Origin: Rhodoplanes tepidamans
GTDB lineage: Bacteria > Pseudomonadota > Alphaproteobacteria > Rhizobiales > Xanthobacteraceae
DNA: 64,000 nt
Assembly (NCBI RefSeq): GCF_030813915.1
Contig: NZ_JAUSUJ010000006.1
Span: 1-64,000 of the forward strand
Direction of reading: 5' to 3'
The translations under genes were made by a program, and so were the position numbers. This document shows, in pieces, positions 36,170-45,572 of this stretch. Every line of letters begins with the position of its first letter. Positions within the stretch are counted from its first letter, which is position 1. The notes under the pieces are model-generated. The model did no database searches and was not told where the DNA came from. It worked only from the letters and a program-made list of their open reading frames with translations.

Positions 36170-36188
36170 TTTACTGACCGCTATATAA
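36170..36188 (-). promoter_or_regulatory. TetR operator A
   Basis: TTTACTGACCGCTATATAA, 16 of 19 bases matching the inverted copy B at 36216-36234. It is 21 bases upstream of the tetR start and should overlap the tetR promoter. Confidence 0.65.
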
Positions 36189-36193
36189 GTCTC

Positions 36194-36222
36194 TTGACGC
36201 GGCCCGTCCAGCGCTTTATGTA
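36194..36222 (+). promoter_or_regulatory. Promoter of the RND pump genes
   Basis: TTGACG at 36194-36199 and TATGTA at 36217-36222 with a 17-base spacer form a sigma-70-type promoter. The -10 lies within operator B, so repressor binding would block RNA polymerase. The adaptor gene starts 33 bases later. Confidence 0.6.
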
Positions 36223-36234
36223 GCGATCACTAAA
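36216..36234 (+). promoter_or_regulatory. TetR operator B
   Basis: TTATGTAGCGATCACTAAA, the inverted near-copy of operator A, overlapping the -10 of the pump promoter. Confidence 0.65.
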
Positions 36235-36254
36235 TAAGTTGGACGGAGCGCCAC

Positions 36255-37481
36255 ATGACCCCCAATCGTACCATTTTCATCGGAGCTGCGCTGGCCGGGG
36301 TCATCGCGGCCGGCACCGTCGGCGTGATGCATCTCGGCATCGGCGAAGCCCGCTCCAGCGCTCCGCCCGCCGCCGCGGCCCCGGCGGCCGTGCCGGTGTC
36401 GGTCGCCGTGGTCGCCCGGCGCGAGGTCGCGCTCTACGACGAGTTCTCCGGGCGGCTCGAGGCGATCGAGCGGGTCGAGGTGCGCCCCAGGGTGGCCGGC
36501 GCCGTCCAGGACGTCCATTTCGTCGAGGGCGCGCTGGTCCAGAAGGGCGACCTCCTGGTCACCATCGACCCCGCGCCCTACGCGGCCGAGGTGGCCCGTG
36601 CCGAGGCGCAGGTCGCTGCCGCCGAGGCGCGCCTGGCCCTGGCCCGCAGCGACCTCGAACGCGGCCAGCAGCTGTTCGGCTCCCGCACCGTGTCGCAGCG
36701 CGATCTCGACCAGCGCGTCAACGCCGAGCGCGAGGCGGCCGCCAATCTCGCCGCCGCGAAGGCGGGACTGACCACGGCGCGCCTGAACCTCGCCTGGACC
36801 GAGGTCCGCGCCCCGGTGTCGGGCCGGGTCGGCCGGCAGGACGTCACGGTCGGCAATCTCGTCGCCGCCGGCGCCGCCGCGCCGGTGCTGACCACGCTGG
36901 TCTCGATCGACCCGATCTATGCGAGCTTCAATGCCGACGAGACGGCGGTGCGGCGCGCCCTCGCGAGCCTCGCGGTCGACGGCCGGGACGATGGCGACGC
37001 CCACACGGCGATCGACCGCATCCCGGTGCTGCTCGACCGCGCCGCCGGCGAGCCGCTGCACGGGTACATGCAGCTGATCGACAATCAGGTCGACGGCCGC
37101 ACCGGCACGGTGCGAGTGCGCGCCGTGTTCGACAATCCGCGCGGCACGCTGATGCCGGGCCAGTTCGTGCGCCTGCGCATGGGCCAGCCGAAGGCGGAGC
37201 CGGCCCTGCTCGTCAACGAGCGCGCCGTCGGCACCGACCAGGACAAGCGCTTTGTTCTCGTCGTCGGCGACGACAACAAGGCCGCCTACCGGGTGATCGC
37301 CCTCGGTGCCGCGACGGACGGCTTGCGGATCGTCACCGACGGCCTCGCCGAAGGCGAGCGCATCGTCGTCAACGGCCTGCAGCGCGTCCGCCCCGGCGCC
37401 GTCGTCGCCCCGAAGACGGTCGGCATGGACACGGCCTCGTGGACGAAGGGCGACGCCGTGAAGGTGAGCGAGGCGCAGTAA
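36255..37481 (+). CDS. RND efflux periplasmic adaptor (AcrA/MexE type)
   Basis: 408 residues with an N-terminal membrane/signal segment (residues 8-28). Landmarks: ALYDEFSGRLEAIERVEVRPRVAGAVQ (lipoyl half), an alpha-hairpin at about 105-175, the second lipoyl half LNLAWTEVRAPVSGRVGRQDVTVGN, and a beta-barrel with IDNQVDGRTGTVRVRAVFDNP. Bridges the inner-membrane pump to an outer-membrane channel, which is not encoded here. First gene of the TetR-controlled operon. Confidence 0.93.
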   Translation: MTPNRTIFIGAALAGVIAAGTVGVMHLGIGEARSSAPPAAAAPAAVPVSVAVVARREVALYDEFSGRLEAIERVEVRPRVAGAVQDVHFVEGALVQKGDLLVTIDPAPYAAEVARAEAQVAAAEARLALARSDLERGQQLFGSRTVSQRDLDQRVNAEREAAANLAAAKAGLTTARLNLAWTEVRAPVSGRVGRQDVTVGNLVAAGAAAPVLTTLVSIDPIYASFNADETAVRRALASLAVDGRDDGDAHTAIDRIPVLLDRAAGEPLHGYMQLIDNQVDGRTGTVRVRAVFDNPRGTLMPGQFVRLRMGQPKAEPALLVNERAVGTDQDKRFVLVVGDDNKAAYRVIALGAATDGLRIVTDGLAEGERIVVNGLQRVRPGAVVAPKTVGMDTASWTKGDAVKVSEAQ

Positions 37482-37543
37482 GGCGCACGCATCGTGACCT
37501 GCGCCGTCGGTCGTCGACCGACGAGCACAAGCCCGACTTCCGC

Positions 37544-37617
37544 TCATCCCCGCGCAGGCGGGGATCCAGAGGCCGCGTGCCGTGTCGCCTCTGGGTCCCC
37601 GCCTTCGCGGGGACGAG
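37544..37617. repeat. Interspersed palindromic repeat (CCCCGC...GCGGGG type)
   Basis: Two inverted arms, 37544-37572 and 37588-37617, each ending in CCAGAGG/CCTCTGGG and containing its own CCCCGC...GCGGGG hairpin. Lies in the 227-base gap between the adaptor and pump genes, where its RNA could fold and alter the adaptor:pump ratio. Confidence 0.7.
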
Positions 37618-37708
37618 CGGACAATCTCCGGCGTAGCGAGCGGCCGCGCCTGTCGCTGCGCGGCGCTCCGGAATGACAGATCCGAACGGCTCGTCGAAAG
37701 AACCCCCG

Positions 37709-40700
37709 ATGTCCTTCTCCCGCTTCTTCATCGATCGCCCGATCTTCGCCGGCGTCCTCTCGGTGCTGATCTTCCTGGCCGGTCTCCTCGCCATGCGGGT
37801 GATGCCGATCTCGGAGTATCCGGAGGTCGCCCCGCCCTCCGTCGTGGTGCGCGCCACCTATCCGGGCGCCTCCCCGCGGGTGATCGCCGAGTCGGTGGCG
37901 ACGCCGATCGAGGAGGCCGTCAACGGCGTCGAGGGCATGCTCTACATGGCGAGCCAGGCGACCACCGACGGCCTGATGACACTGACCGTGACGTTCCGGC
38001 TCGGCACCGATCCGGACAAGGCGCAGCAGCTGGTCCAGAACCGCGTCTCCCAGGCGGAGCCGCGGCTGCCCGAGGACGTGCGCCGGCTCGGCATCACCAC
38101 GGTCAAGAGCGCGCCCGATCTCACCATGGTGGTGCACCTGCTCTCGCCCAACGACCGCTACGACATCACCTATCTGCGCAACTACGCGGTGCTCAACGTG
38201 CGCGACCGGCTGAAGCGCATCGAGGGCATCGGCGACGTGCAGATCTTCGGCGGCGGCGACTACGCCATGCGGGTGTGGCTCGATCCGCCGAAGATCGCCG
38301 AGCACGGCCTCTCGCCGGGCGACGTGGTGCGCGAGATCCGCGCCCAGAACGTCCAGGCCGCCGCGGGCGTGATCGGCGGGCCGCCCAACGCCGCCGGCCT
38401 CGACTATCAGCTCTCCGTCAACGCCCAGGGCCGCCTGGAGAACGAGGAGGAGTTCGGCGAGATCATCGTCAAGACCGGCGCCGACGGCGCCGTGGTGCGG
38501 CTGCGCGACGTCGCCCGCATCGAGCTCGGCGCCTCCGAATACGCGCTGCGCTCGCTCCTCAACAACAAGGCGGCGGTGGCGCTCGGCGTGTTCCAGTCGC
38601 CCGGATCGAACGCGCTCGCGATCTCGGACAACGTCCGCCGGACGATGGCCGAGCTGCAGGGCGCCATGCCCGAAGGCGTCGAGTACTCGATCGTCTACGA
38701 CCCGACCCAGTTCATCCGCGCCTCGATCGAGGCCGTGGTGCACACCCTGCTGGAGGCCATCGCGCTCGTCGTGCTGGTGGTGATCGTCTTCCTGCAGACG
38801 TGGCGCGCCTCGATCATCCCGCTGCTCGCCGTGCCGGTGTCGATCGTCGGCACCTTCGCGGTGATGTACGCCTTCGGCTTCTCGATCAACGCGCTCACGC
38901 TGTTCGGCCTGGTGCTGGCGATCGGCATCGTGGTCGACGACGCGATCGTCGTGGTCGAGAACGTCGAGCGCAACATCGAGGCCGGCCTGTCGCCCCTGGA
39001 GGCGAGCTACAAGGCGATGGAGGAGGTGTCCGGCCCGATCATCGCCATCGCCCTGGTGCTGGTCGCCGTGTTCGTGCCGCTCGCCTTCATCTCCGGCCTC
39101 ACCGGGCAGTTCTATCGGCAGTTCGCGCTGACCATCGCGATCTCGACCGTCATCTCGGCGATCAACTCGCTCACCCTGTCGCCGGCGCTCGCCGCCCTGC
39201 TGCTGAAGGGCCACGACGCGCCCAAGGACGCGGTGTCGCGCGTTCTCGAAAAGGGACTGGGCTGGTTCTTCCGTGGCTTCAACGCGGCGTTCCGCCGAAG
39301 CTCGAACATGTACGGCAGCAGCGTCGGCCGGATCATCTCGCATCGCGCCGTCGCGATGGGCATCTACCTCGTCCTGGTCGGCGTGACGTACGGCCTGTTC
39401 CAGGTGGTGCCGGGCGGCTTCGTGCCCGGCCAGGACAAGCAGTATCTGGTCGGCTTCGCGCGGCTGCCCGACGGCGCGACGCTCGACCGCACCGAGGAGG
39501 TGATCCGCGAGATGAGCGACATCGCCCTGAAGACCGAGGGCGTGCAGGACGCCATCGCGTTTCCGGGCCTGTCGATCTCGGGCTTCACCAACTCGTCCAA
39601 TGCCGGCATCGTCTTCGTCGGCCTGAAGCCGTTCGAGGAGCGCACCAGCCCGGCCTTGTCGGGCCCCGCCCTGGCGATGGAGCTGAACAAGAAGTTCGCC
39701 GTGATCGAGGAGGCGTTCGTCGCCATGTTCCCGCCGCCGCCGGTGTCGGGGCTCGGCACCATCGGCGGCTTCAAGCTGCAGATCGAGGACCGGACCGGCC
39801 AGGGCTACGCCGCCCTGAAGGCCGCCGTCGACGCGTTCACGGCCAAGGCGATGCAGACGCCGGAGCTCGCCGGCACCTTCTCGAGCTTCCAGGTCAACGT
39901 GCCGCAGCTCTTCGCCGACATCGATCGCACCAAGGCGCGCCAGCTCTCGGTGCCGGTCGCCGACGTGTTCGAGACCCTCCAGGTCTATCTCGGCTCGGTC
40001 TACGTGAACGACTTCAACAAGTTCGGCCGCACCTACTCGGTCCGGGTCCAGGCCGACGCGCCGTTCCGGGCACGCCCGGACGATCTCGGCGCCCTGAAGG
40101 TCCGCTCGACCACGGGCGAGATGGTGCCGCTCGCCGCGGTGCTGCGCGTCAACCCTTCGGCGGGACCGGAGCGCGCCATGCGCTACAACGGCTTCCTGGC
40201 CGCCGACATCAACGGCGCGGCCTCGCCCGGCTTCTCCACCGGGCAGGCCCAGGACGCGATCGCCCGGATCGCGGCCGAGACGCTGCCGAAGGGCTTCGAC
40301 TTCGAGTGGACCGAGCTGACCTACCAGGAGATCCTCGCCGGCAACTCGGGCGTGATCGTCTTCCCGATCGCGATCCTCCTGGTGTTCCTGGTGCTGGCGG
40401 CCCTCTACGAGAGCCTGACCCTGCCGCTGTCGATCATCATGATCGTGCCGATGGGCCTGCTCGCCGCCATGACGGGCGTGTGGATCGCCGGCGGCGACAA
40501 CAACATCTTCACCCAGATCGGGCTCGTCGTGCTGGTCGGCCTGTCGGCCAAGAACGCCATCCTGATCGTCGAGTTCGCCCGCGAGCTGGAGTTCTCCGGC
40601 CGCTCGCCCGTGCAGGCGGCCATCGAGGCGAGCCGGCTGCGGCTGAGGCCGATCCTGATGACGTCGATGGCGTTCGTCATGGGTGTGCTGCCGCTCGTCA

Positions 40701-40912
40701 CCTCGACGGGCGCCGGCGCCGAGATGCGCCGCGCCATGGGCGTCGCGGTGTTCTCCGGCATGATCGGCGTCACGCTGTTCGGCATCGTGCTGACGCCGGT
40801 CTTCTACGTGCTGCTGCGGGCGATGACCGGCAACCGCCCGCTCAAGCACACCGGCGGCGCACCGGCGCAGGCCTCGACCGTACCCGCCCCGCATGGCGCG
40901 CCGGCGGAGTGA
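37709..40912 (+). CDS. RND efflux inner-membrane transporter (AcrB/MexF type)
   Basis: 1067 residues from MSFSRFFIDRPIFAG; an ATG 36 bases earlier is possible but adds an untypical tail. HAE1 family with twelve helices and two large periplasmic loops. Helix 4 carries the proton-relay acidic pair in ALTLFGLVLAIGIVVDDAIVVVENVER. Other landmarks are TYPGASPRVIAESVATPIE, GLSAKNAILIVEFARE and RLRPILMTSMAFVMGVLPL. Exports lipophilic drugs or metabolites using the proton gradient. No outer-membrane factor follows. Confidence 0.95.
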   Translation: MSFSRFFIDRPIFAGVLSVLIFLAGLLAMRVMPISEYPEVAPPSVVVRATYPGASPRVIAESVATPIEEAVNGVEGMLYMASQATTDGLMTLTVTFRLGTDPDKAQQLVQNRVSQAEPRLPEDVRRLGITTVKSAPDLTMVVHLLSPNDRYDITYLRNYAVLNVRDRLKRIEGIGDVQIFGGGDYAMRVWLDPPKIAEHGLSPGDVVREIRAQNVQAAAGVIGGPPNAAGLDYQLSVNAQGRLENEEEFGEIIVKTGADGAVVRLRDVARIELGASEYALRSLLNNKAAVALGVFQSPGSNALAISDNVRRTMAELQGAMPEGVEYSIVYDPTQFIRASIEAVVHTLLEAIALVVLVVIVFLQTWRASIIPLLAVPVSIVGTFAVMYAFGFSINALTLFGLVLAIGIVVDDAIVVVENVERNIEAGLSPLEASYKAMEEVSGPIIAIALVLVAVFVPLAFISGLTGQFYRQFALTIAISTVISAINSLTLSPALAALLLKGHDAPKDAVSRVLEKGLGWFFRGFNAAFRRSSNMYGSSVGRIISHRAVAMGIYLVLVGVTYGLFQVVPGGFVPGQDKQYLVGFARLPDGATLDRTEEVIREMSDIALKTEGVQDAIAFPGLSISGFTNSSNAGIVFVGLKPFEERTSPALSGPALAMELNKKFAVIEEAFVAMFPPPPVSGLGTIGGFKLQIEDRTGQGYAALKAAVDAFTAKAMQTPELAGTFSSFQVNVPQLFADIDRTKARQLSVPVADVFETLQVYLGSVYVNDFNKFGRTYSVRVQADAPFRARPDDLGALKVRSTTGEMVPLAAVLRVNPSAGPERAMRYNGFLAADINGAASPGFSTGQAQDAIARIAAETLPKGFDFEWTELTYQEILAGNSGVIVFPIAILLVFLVLAALYESLTLPLSIIMIVPMGLLAAMTGVWIAGGDNNIFTQIGLVVLVGLSAKNAILIVEFARELEFSGRSPVQAAIEASRLRLRPILMTSMAFVMGVLPLVTSTGAGAEMRRAMGVAVFSGMIGVTLFGIVLTPVFYVLLRAMTGNRPLKHTGGAPAQASTVPAPHGAPAE

Positions 40913-40935
40913 CGGCGAGGGAATCGCCTCGCCGT
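40912..40935 (+). terminator. Terminator after the RND pump gene
   Basis: 9-bp stem ACGGCGAGG/CCTCGCCGT with a 6-base loop beginning at the stop codon and followed by GCTTCTGT. Confidence 0.55.
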
Positions 40936-41020
40936 GCTTCTGTCGTTCACGCTCCGCACCGTTCGCGCGGTCGTGGACCTGCGAGGGTGCCGCTCGGTCG
41001 GCAGAGCGGCCTGCCGATCC

Positions 41021-41209
41021 TCACACCCGTTCGGCGTGACGCGCGGCGAACTCGGCGGCGGTGTAGCGGCTGCCGTCCGGATCAGTGATCTCGATCTCGG
41101 TGACGCCCTCCGCCAGGAGCTCGCCGGCCTTCTTGATGGTGGCGGCCGGCGTCTCGCGCTTGAGGGTCAGCGCGCCAGCCGTGTCGTGTCCGGTGATGGT
41201 ATAGGTCAT
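41021..41209 (-). CDS. Small hypothetical protein
   Basis: 62 residues from MTYTITGHDTAGALTLKRET, with AGGAG nine bases upstream; an ATG 21 bases earlier lacks such a site. The compact mix of beta-like and helical segments (AATIKKAGELLAEGVTEIEITDPDGSRYTAAEFA) looks like a folded domain rather than chance reading. Similar tiny proteins are common in this order. No function known. It stands alone between the RND pump and the PhaC-like gene. Confidence 0.65.
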   Translation of the reverse strand: MTYTITGHDTAGALTLKRETPAATIKKAGELLAEGVTEIEITDPDGSRYTAAEFAARHAERV

Positions 41210-41457
41210 GCCGTCTCGCTCCTGGACCATGAACGAAGCATACAGGGTTCGGCGGGCGGAGGCGATCGGGGCGAGTCCGCTCTTGCCGGGCCGACGGCGT
41301 CCTTGTAGGGGCCGGTCGGAAGGCGTACCCTTTTCCGGCGTGCCCCGGACATGAGGTGGCCCGCGTTCCTGGCCCCCTCAGTCCCTGCAGATCAGTGCAG
41401 GCATCGCGGCGCGCCCGCCATGCGATGCGGCGGGGCCGTCCGTACAGGGGGACGTCC

Positions 41458-42615
41458 ATGCCGGGTCCGTCATTCCCCTCCGCGTTGCTGTGGCCGATGC
41501 TGGCGGCCGTGTCTGCCAGCGAGGCGACGGCCGCCTTCGTGCACGAACTCGCCCGCATGACGGCGACCGAGGAGGGCCTGCGCCCGCCCCTCGTCCGCCC
41601 GCCCTGGACGACGCCGAACCGGGCCGAGCTCGAGCTGACGACCCTCTCGCTGCTCGACTTCTCGACTGCCGCGGCGAGCCCGAACGGGCGCGGTGCGGTG
41701 CCGCCGACCGTCATCTGCGCGCCCTATGCTCTGCACGGGGCGACGGTGGCCGACTTCGCCCCCGGCCACAGCCTGGTCGAGGCGCTGCTGGCGGCCGGCC
41801 GCCGCGACCTGCATCTCGTCGAGTGGCGCTCGGCGACGCCCGGCATGCGCGACTTCACCATCGACACGCTGATGGCCGACCTCAACGTGGCGATCGACGA
41901 CCTCCCCGGGCCGGTCGACATGATCGGGGTGTGCCAGGGCGGCTGGATGGCGCTGCTGTTCGCCGCCCGGTTCCCGACCAAGGTCCGGCGGCTGGTGGTG
42001 GCCGGCGCGCCGCTCGACCTCGAGGCCGGCGATTCGGGCCTAGCCCGGATCGCCGCGGCCACCCCGCTGGCGCGCTTCGCCGAGCTGCTGCGCCTCGGCG
42101 ACGGGCGGCTGCTCGGGCAGCTGATGCTCGGCCTGTGGGGTGCCCCGCCGAACACCCCGGAGGCGATCCGCCGCGAGCTGCAGCTTCCCGAGCCGCATCC
42201 CGATCTCGCCCCCGAACCGGACGAGGAGCCGCTGATGCAGCGGTTCCGCGAGTGGTACGATTGGACCATCGACCTGCCGGGCCCGTATTACCTCCAGGTC
42301 GTCCAGTGGCTCTACAAGGAGAACCGGCTGGTCCGCGGCACCTTCACGGTGCTGGGCCGCCGCATCGACCTGTCCGCCGTGCGGCTGCCGGTGCTGCTGC
42401 TCGCCGGCGGGGACGACACCGTGGTCGGTACCACCCCGGTGCTGGCCGCCGCCGCCGCGCTCGGCACGGCCGCCGGCGATCTCGCCGCCGTGGAGGTGCC
42501 GGCGACTCATCTGGGCCTTTTCATGGGCCGTCGCAGCCTGACCGAGACCTGGCCCCGGATCGTCGCCTGGCTCGACCGGCCCGAGCCCCGCAGCCCCGCC
42601 CCCCGGCCGGCCTGA
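41458..42615 (+). CDS. PhaC-like alpha/beta hydrolase
   Basis: 385 residues. The nucleophile motif is GVCQGGW with Cys159, the G-x-C-x-G-G lipase-like box of PHA synthases rather than the Ser of esterases. Likely acid and base are Asp in LLAGGDDTVVG and His in PATHLGLFMG. Earlier VICAPYALHGATVADFAPGHSLVEALL also fits this group. It is shorter than class I PhaC (about 590). It could be a class III-like synthase subunit or a depolymerase-like relative. GGGGGACG precedes the start. An ABC1-kinase gene follows on the same strand. Confidence 0.75.
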   Translation: MPGPSFPSALLWPMLAAVSASEATAAFVHELARMTATEEGLRPPLVRPPWTTPNRAELELTTLSLLDFSTAAASPNGRGAVPPTVICAPYALHGATVADFAPGHSLVEALLAAGRRDLHLVEWRSATPGMRDFTIDTLMADLNVAIDDLPGPVDMIGVCQGGWMALLFAARFPTKVRRLVVAGAPLDLEAGDSGLARIAAATPLARFAELLRLGDGRLLGQLMLGLWGAPPNTPEAIRRELQLPEPHPDLAPEPDEEPLMQRFREWYDWTIDLPGPYYLQVVQWLYKENRLVRGTFTVLGRRIDLSAVRLPVLLLAGGDDTVVGTTPVLAAAAALGTAAGDLAAVEVPATHLGLFMGRRSLTETWPRIVAWLDRPEPRSPAPRPA

Positions 42616-42721
42616 CCGGCCGACCGGCCATTCGTTCACCTTGCGGGGCGCCGATCCGGCGCGCCCCGGTGGCACTTGCCGGCCGGCCACCCTATATCGG
42701 ACACTCCGGTCGATGGGTGTC

Positions 42722-44110
42722 ATGAGCGATCTCGAAAAAGCCGACGATCTCGAAAAGAACCGCTTCTCGGCCCGGGCCCGGCGCTATGCCCGGGTCGGAG
42801 CCAATGTCGGCGGCGTCGCCGCCCGGCTGGCGGCGAACCGCATCCTCAGCGGCAGCCACGACCGCGAGAGCGGCGCGGCCGATCTGGCCGCCGCGCTGGG
42901 CGGCCTGAAGGGCCCGATCATGAAGGTGGCCCAGCTGATGGCCACCATCCCGGACCTGCTGCCGCCCGAATACTCGGCCGAACTCGCCAAGCTGCAGAGC
43001 GAGGCGCCGCCGATGGGCTGGGCCTTCGTCAAGCGGCGCATGCAGGCCGAGCTCGGGCCGGACTGGAACGAGAAGTTCGCGGATTTCGAGCACAAGCCGG
43101 CGGCCGCCGCCTCGCTCGGCCAGGTTCACCGCGCCACCTCGCACGACGGCGCGCGGCTCGCCTGCAAACTGCAGTATCCGGACATGCAGTCGGCCGTGGA
43201 GGCCGACCTCCAGCAGCTCGGCTGGCTGTTCGCCCTGCATCGCCGCATGGACCCGGCGATCGACACCACCGAGATCGCCAAGGAGATCGCCGCGCGGGTG
43301 CGCGAGGAGCTCGACTACGTGCGCGAGGCCAAGCATGTCCGGCTGTACCAGACCGTGCTGGCCGACGTGCCGTCGGTGCGGGTGCCGGGCGTCTGGCCGG
43401 AGCTGTCGACCAAGCGCCTGCTCACCCTCGACTGGCTCGAGGGCCAGCGCCTGCTGACCTACAAGACCGCCGACATCGAGATCCGCAACCGCCTCGCCAC
43501 CGCCCTCTATCGTGCCTGGTGGCTGCCGTTCAGCCGGTTCGGCGTCATCCACGGCGATCCGCATCTCGGCAACTACACGGCGTTCCTGGAGAACGGCGAG
43601 CCGGCCGGCATCAACCTGCTCGACTACGGCTGCATCCGCATCTTCCCGCCGCGGTTCGTGTCGGGCGTCGTCGACCTCTATCACGGCCTGCTGAAGAACG
43701 ACCGCGACCAGACCGTCCAGGCCTACGAGGCCTGGGGGTTCCGCGACCTCACCCACGACGTCATCGACATCCTCAACATCTGGGCCCGCTTCATCTTCGG
43801 GCCCGTGATGGAGGACCGGGTGCGCACCATCGCGGACGGCGTCAAGCCGGGCGAGTACGGCCGCCGCGAGGCCTTCGTGGTGCACCGGGCCCTGAAGGAG
43901 AAGGGGCCGGTGACGATCCCGCAGGAATTCGTGTTCATGGACCGCGCCGCCATCGGGCTCGGCGGCGTCTTCCTGCATCTCGATTCCCGCCTGAACTATC
44001 ATCGTCTTTTCAACGAGGCGATCGAGCATTTCTCGGTCGATCAGGTGGCCGGGCGGCAGCGCGAGGCCCTCACCGGCGCCGGCCTGCGGCCGCCGGCGGC
44101 AAAGAGCTAG
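42722..44110 (+). CDS. ABC1/UbiB-family atypical kinase
   Basis: 462 residues from MSDLEKADD (an ATG nine bases earlier is possible). ABC1 signatures: KPAAAASLGQVHRA (the KxGQ region), ACKLQYPDM with the ATP lysine, VREELDYVREA, VIHGDPHLGNYTAF catalytic loop and LLDYGCIRIF in place of DFG. No C-terminal membrane helices are evident, unlike UbiB proper. Family members support ubiquinone synthesis or lipid metabolism by an ATPase activity. Follows the PhaC-like gene, an association that may be functional. Confidence 0.85.
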   Translation: MSDLEKADDLEKNRFSARARRYARVGANVGGVAARLAANRILSGSHDRESGAADLAAALGGLKGPIMKVAQLMATIPDLLPPEYSAELAKLQSEAPPMGWAFVKRRMQAELGPDWNEKFADFEHKPAAAASLGQVHRATSHDGARLACKLQYPDMQSAVEADLQQLGWLFALHRRMDPAIDTTEIAKEIAARVREELDYVREAKHVRLYQTVLADVPSVRVPGVWPELSTKRLLTLDWLEGQRLLTYKTADIEIRNRLATALYRAWWLPFSRFGVIHGDPHLGNYTAFLENGEPAGINLLDYGCIRIFPPRFVSGVVDLYHGLLKNDRDQTVQAYEAWGFRDLTHDVIDILNIWARFIFGPVMEDRVRTIADGVKPGEYGRREAFVVHRALKEKGPVTIPQEFVFMDRAAIGLGGVFLHLDSRLNYHRLFNEAIEHFSVDQVAGRQREALTGAGLRPPAAKS

Positions 44111-44195
44111 TCCGACGTCGTCTCACCGGTCGTGTTGCATCACGACGGAAGTTCTCTAAACCGGTGCGGACCGTTTCAGCCGCGAGTCGGGGGTC

Positions 44196-44897
44196 ATGGC
44201 GACGTCGAGGAGGTCGGTGTCCACGCGCGAGCAGCTCGGCCGCTCGCCTGCCGATCCGTCGGCCCGCCTCACCGACCGCATCATCGACGTCGCGACCACG
44301 CTGTTTCTCGGCGTCGGCTACGAGAAGACCAGCATCGAGACCATCGTGGCCAAGGCCGGGGTCTCGAAGCGGGCCTTCTATGCACGCTTCGGCAGCAAGG
44401 CCGATCTGTTCGCCGGCGTCGTCATCCGGCTCGCCGAATTTCATTTTCCATGCATGGATGCGATTGCCTCTTCGACCGGTCCGGTCGAGCGGCAGCTCGA
44501 GCGGGTCGCCGCCGAGATCCTGCGCATCACCGGCAAGCCGGAGGCGATCGCGCTCGACCGCATCGTGACCGCCGAAGTCGGCCGCTTCCCGGAGCTCGGG
44601 CGGATTCTCATCGACTTCGCCGCGTCCCGCACCATGGGGGCGGTCTGCAAGATCCTCGATCAGGCGGTCGCCCGCGGCGAGATCGGGCCGCTCGACACCC
44701 GTTTCGCGGCCCAGTACTTCCTCCAGGCGACGGTGGCCGGACCGCGGCGCATGATCGTGCTCGGCCTGGAGGACAATCGCGTCACCGGCAAGAAGCTCGA
44801 GACCCTGCGGCGGGCCATCCGGCTGTTCCTCGACGGCGCCCGCGGCACGCCGCACGGTGCCCGCCACGCTTCCCGGCGACCGCCGTCACGGTCCTGA
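44196..44897 (+). CDS. TetR-family regulator
   Basis: 233 residues. Helix-turn-helix in DVATTLFLGVGYEKTSIETIVAKAGVSKRAFYARFGSKADLFAGVV, and a C-terminal TetR_C domain (FAAQYFLQATVAGPRRMIVLGL), the AcrR-like form. Located 85 bases after the ABC1 kinase on the same strand; may govern the PhaC-like/kinase pair. No operator was recognised. Confidence 0.88.
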   Translation: MATSRRSVSTREQLGRSPADPSARLTDRIIDVATTLFLGVGYEKTSIETIVAKAGVSKRAFYARFGSKADLFAGVVIRLAEFHFPCMDAIASSTGPVERQLERVAAEILRITGKPEAIALDRIVTAEVGRFPELGRILIDFAASRTMGAVCKILDQAVARGEIGPLDTRFAAQYFLQATVAGPRRMIVLGLEDNRVTGKKLETLRRAIRLFLDGARGTPHGARHASRRPPSRS

Positions 44898-44960
44898 GGG
44901 CGTCGCGGAGCCCGGCGCGACATCTTGAAGCTGTCTCCTCAGCGATATAGGATCGCGTCC

Positions 44961-45545
44961 ATGTCGACGGACCTCCGAGAGCTGGACGTGATCGCGGCCG
45001 AACCGGCCGTCGCGGAAAGCGATCCGCCGGTTCCGGTGGCCGCGCTCACGGGGGCGACCAGCGCCGAGATCCAGCGCCTGCTGCTCGACTTCGCGGTGCG
45101 GCGCGCCCGCGAGGGGGTGCGGGTGGTCGGCGTGATCGAGGAGGCGACCTGCAGCGACGGCGTGTGCGGCAGCCTGGTTCTGCGCGACCTCGCCGGGACG
45201 CGGCGGATCCCGATCAGCCAGAACCTGGGCCGCGAGTCGACCGCATGCAATCTCGATTCGAGCGGTCTCGCCGAAGCGTGTGGCCTCGTCCAGGCCGCCA
45301 TCGCGGCCGGGGCGGACCTCGTGATCCTGTCCAAGTTCGGCAAGGTCGAGGCCGACCGGCACGGCCTCGTCGAGGCGTTCCAGGACGCCATCGCGGCCGA
45401 GCTGCCGGTCGTCACCTCGGTGGCGCCGCCGCTGGCCGCGGCGTGGGCGGCCTTCGCGGGGCCGCTGTCGGCCCCGGTCGCGGCCGATGCGGCCGCGCTC
45501 GAGGCCTGGTGGACCGCGCAGGTCCGGGCTCGCGCCGGCGTCTAG
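44961..45545 (+). CDS. DUF2478 family protein
   Basis: 194 residues from MSTDLREL. DUF2478 pattern: PVAALTGATSAEIQRLLLDFAVRRAREGVRVVGVIEE, CSDGVCGSLVLRDLAG, CNLDSSGLAEACGLV, DLVILSKFGKVEADRHGLVEAF and LPVVTSVAPPLAAAWAAF. The fold is NTPase-like with a P-loop-like GATS segment. Elsewhere such genes accompany molybdenum uptake or nitrogenase loci; no Mo gene is adjacent here. Function unassigned. Confidence 0.8.
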   Translation: MSTDLRELDVIAAEPAVAESDPPVPVAALTGATSAEIQRLLLDFAVRRAREGVRVVGVIEEATCSDGVCGSLVLRDLAGTRRIPISQNLGRESTACNLDSSGLAEACGLVQAAIAAGADLVILSKFGKVEADRHGLVEAFQDAIAAELPVVTSVAPPLAAAWAAFAGPLSAPVAADAAALEAWWTAQVRARAGV

Positions 45546-45572
45546 CGTCCGGCGCGAGGCTGCTGCCGGCGC

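Noticed and set aside
37482-37708. Separate promoter or small gene between the RND adaptor and pump
   Set aside because: The gap is mostly the two-armed repeat; no -35/-10 pair or coding sequence was seen, so a shared transcript is simpler.
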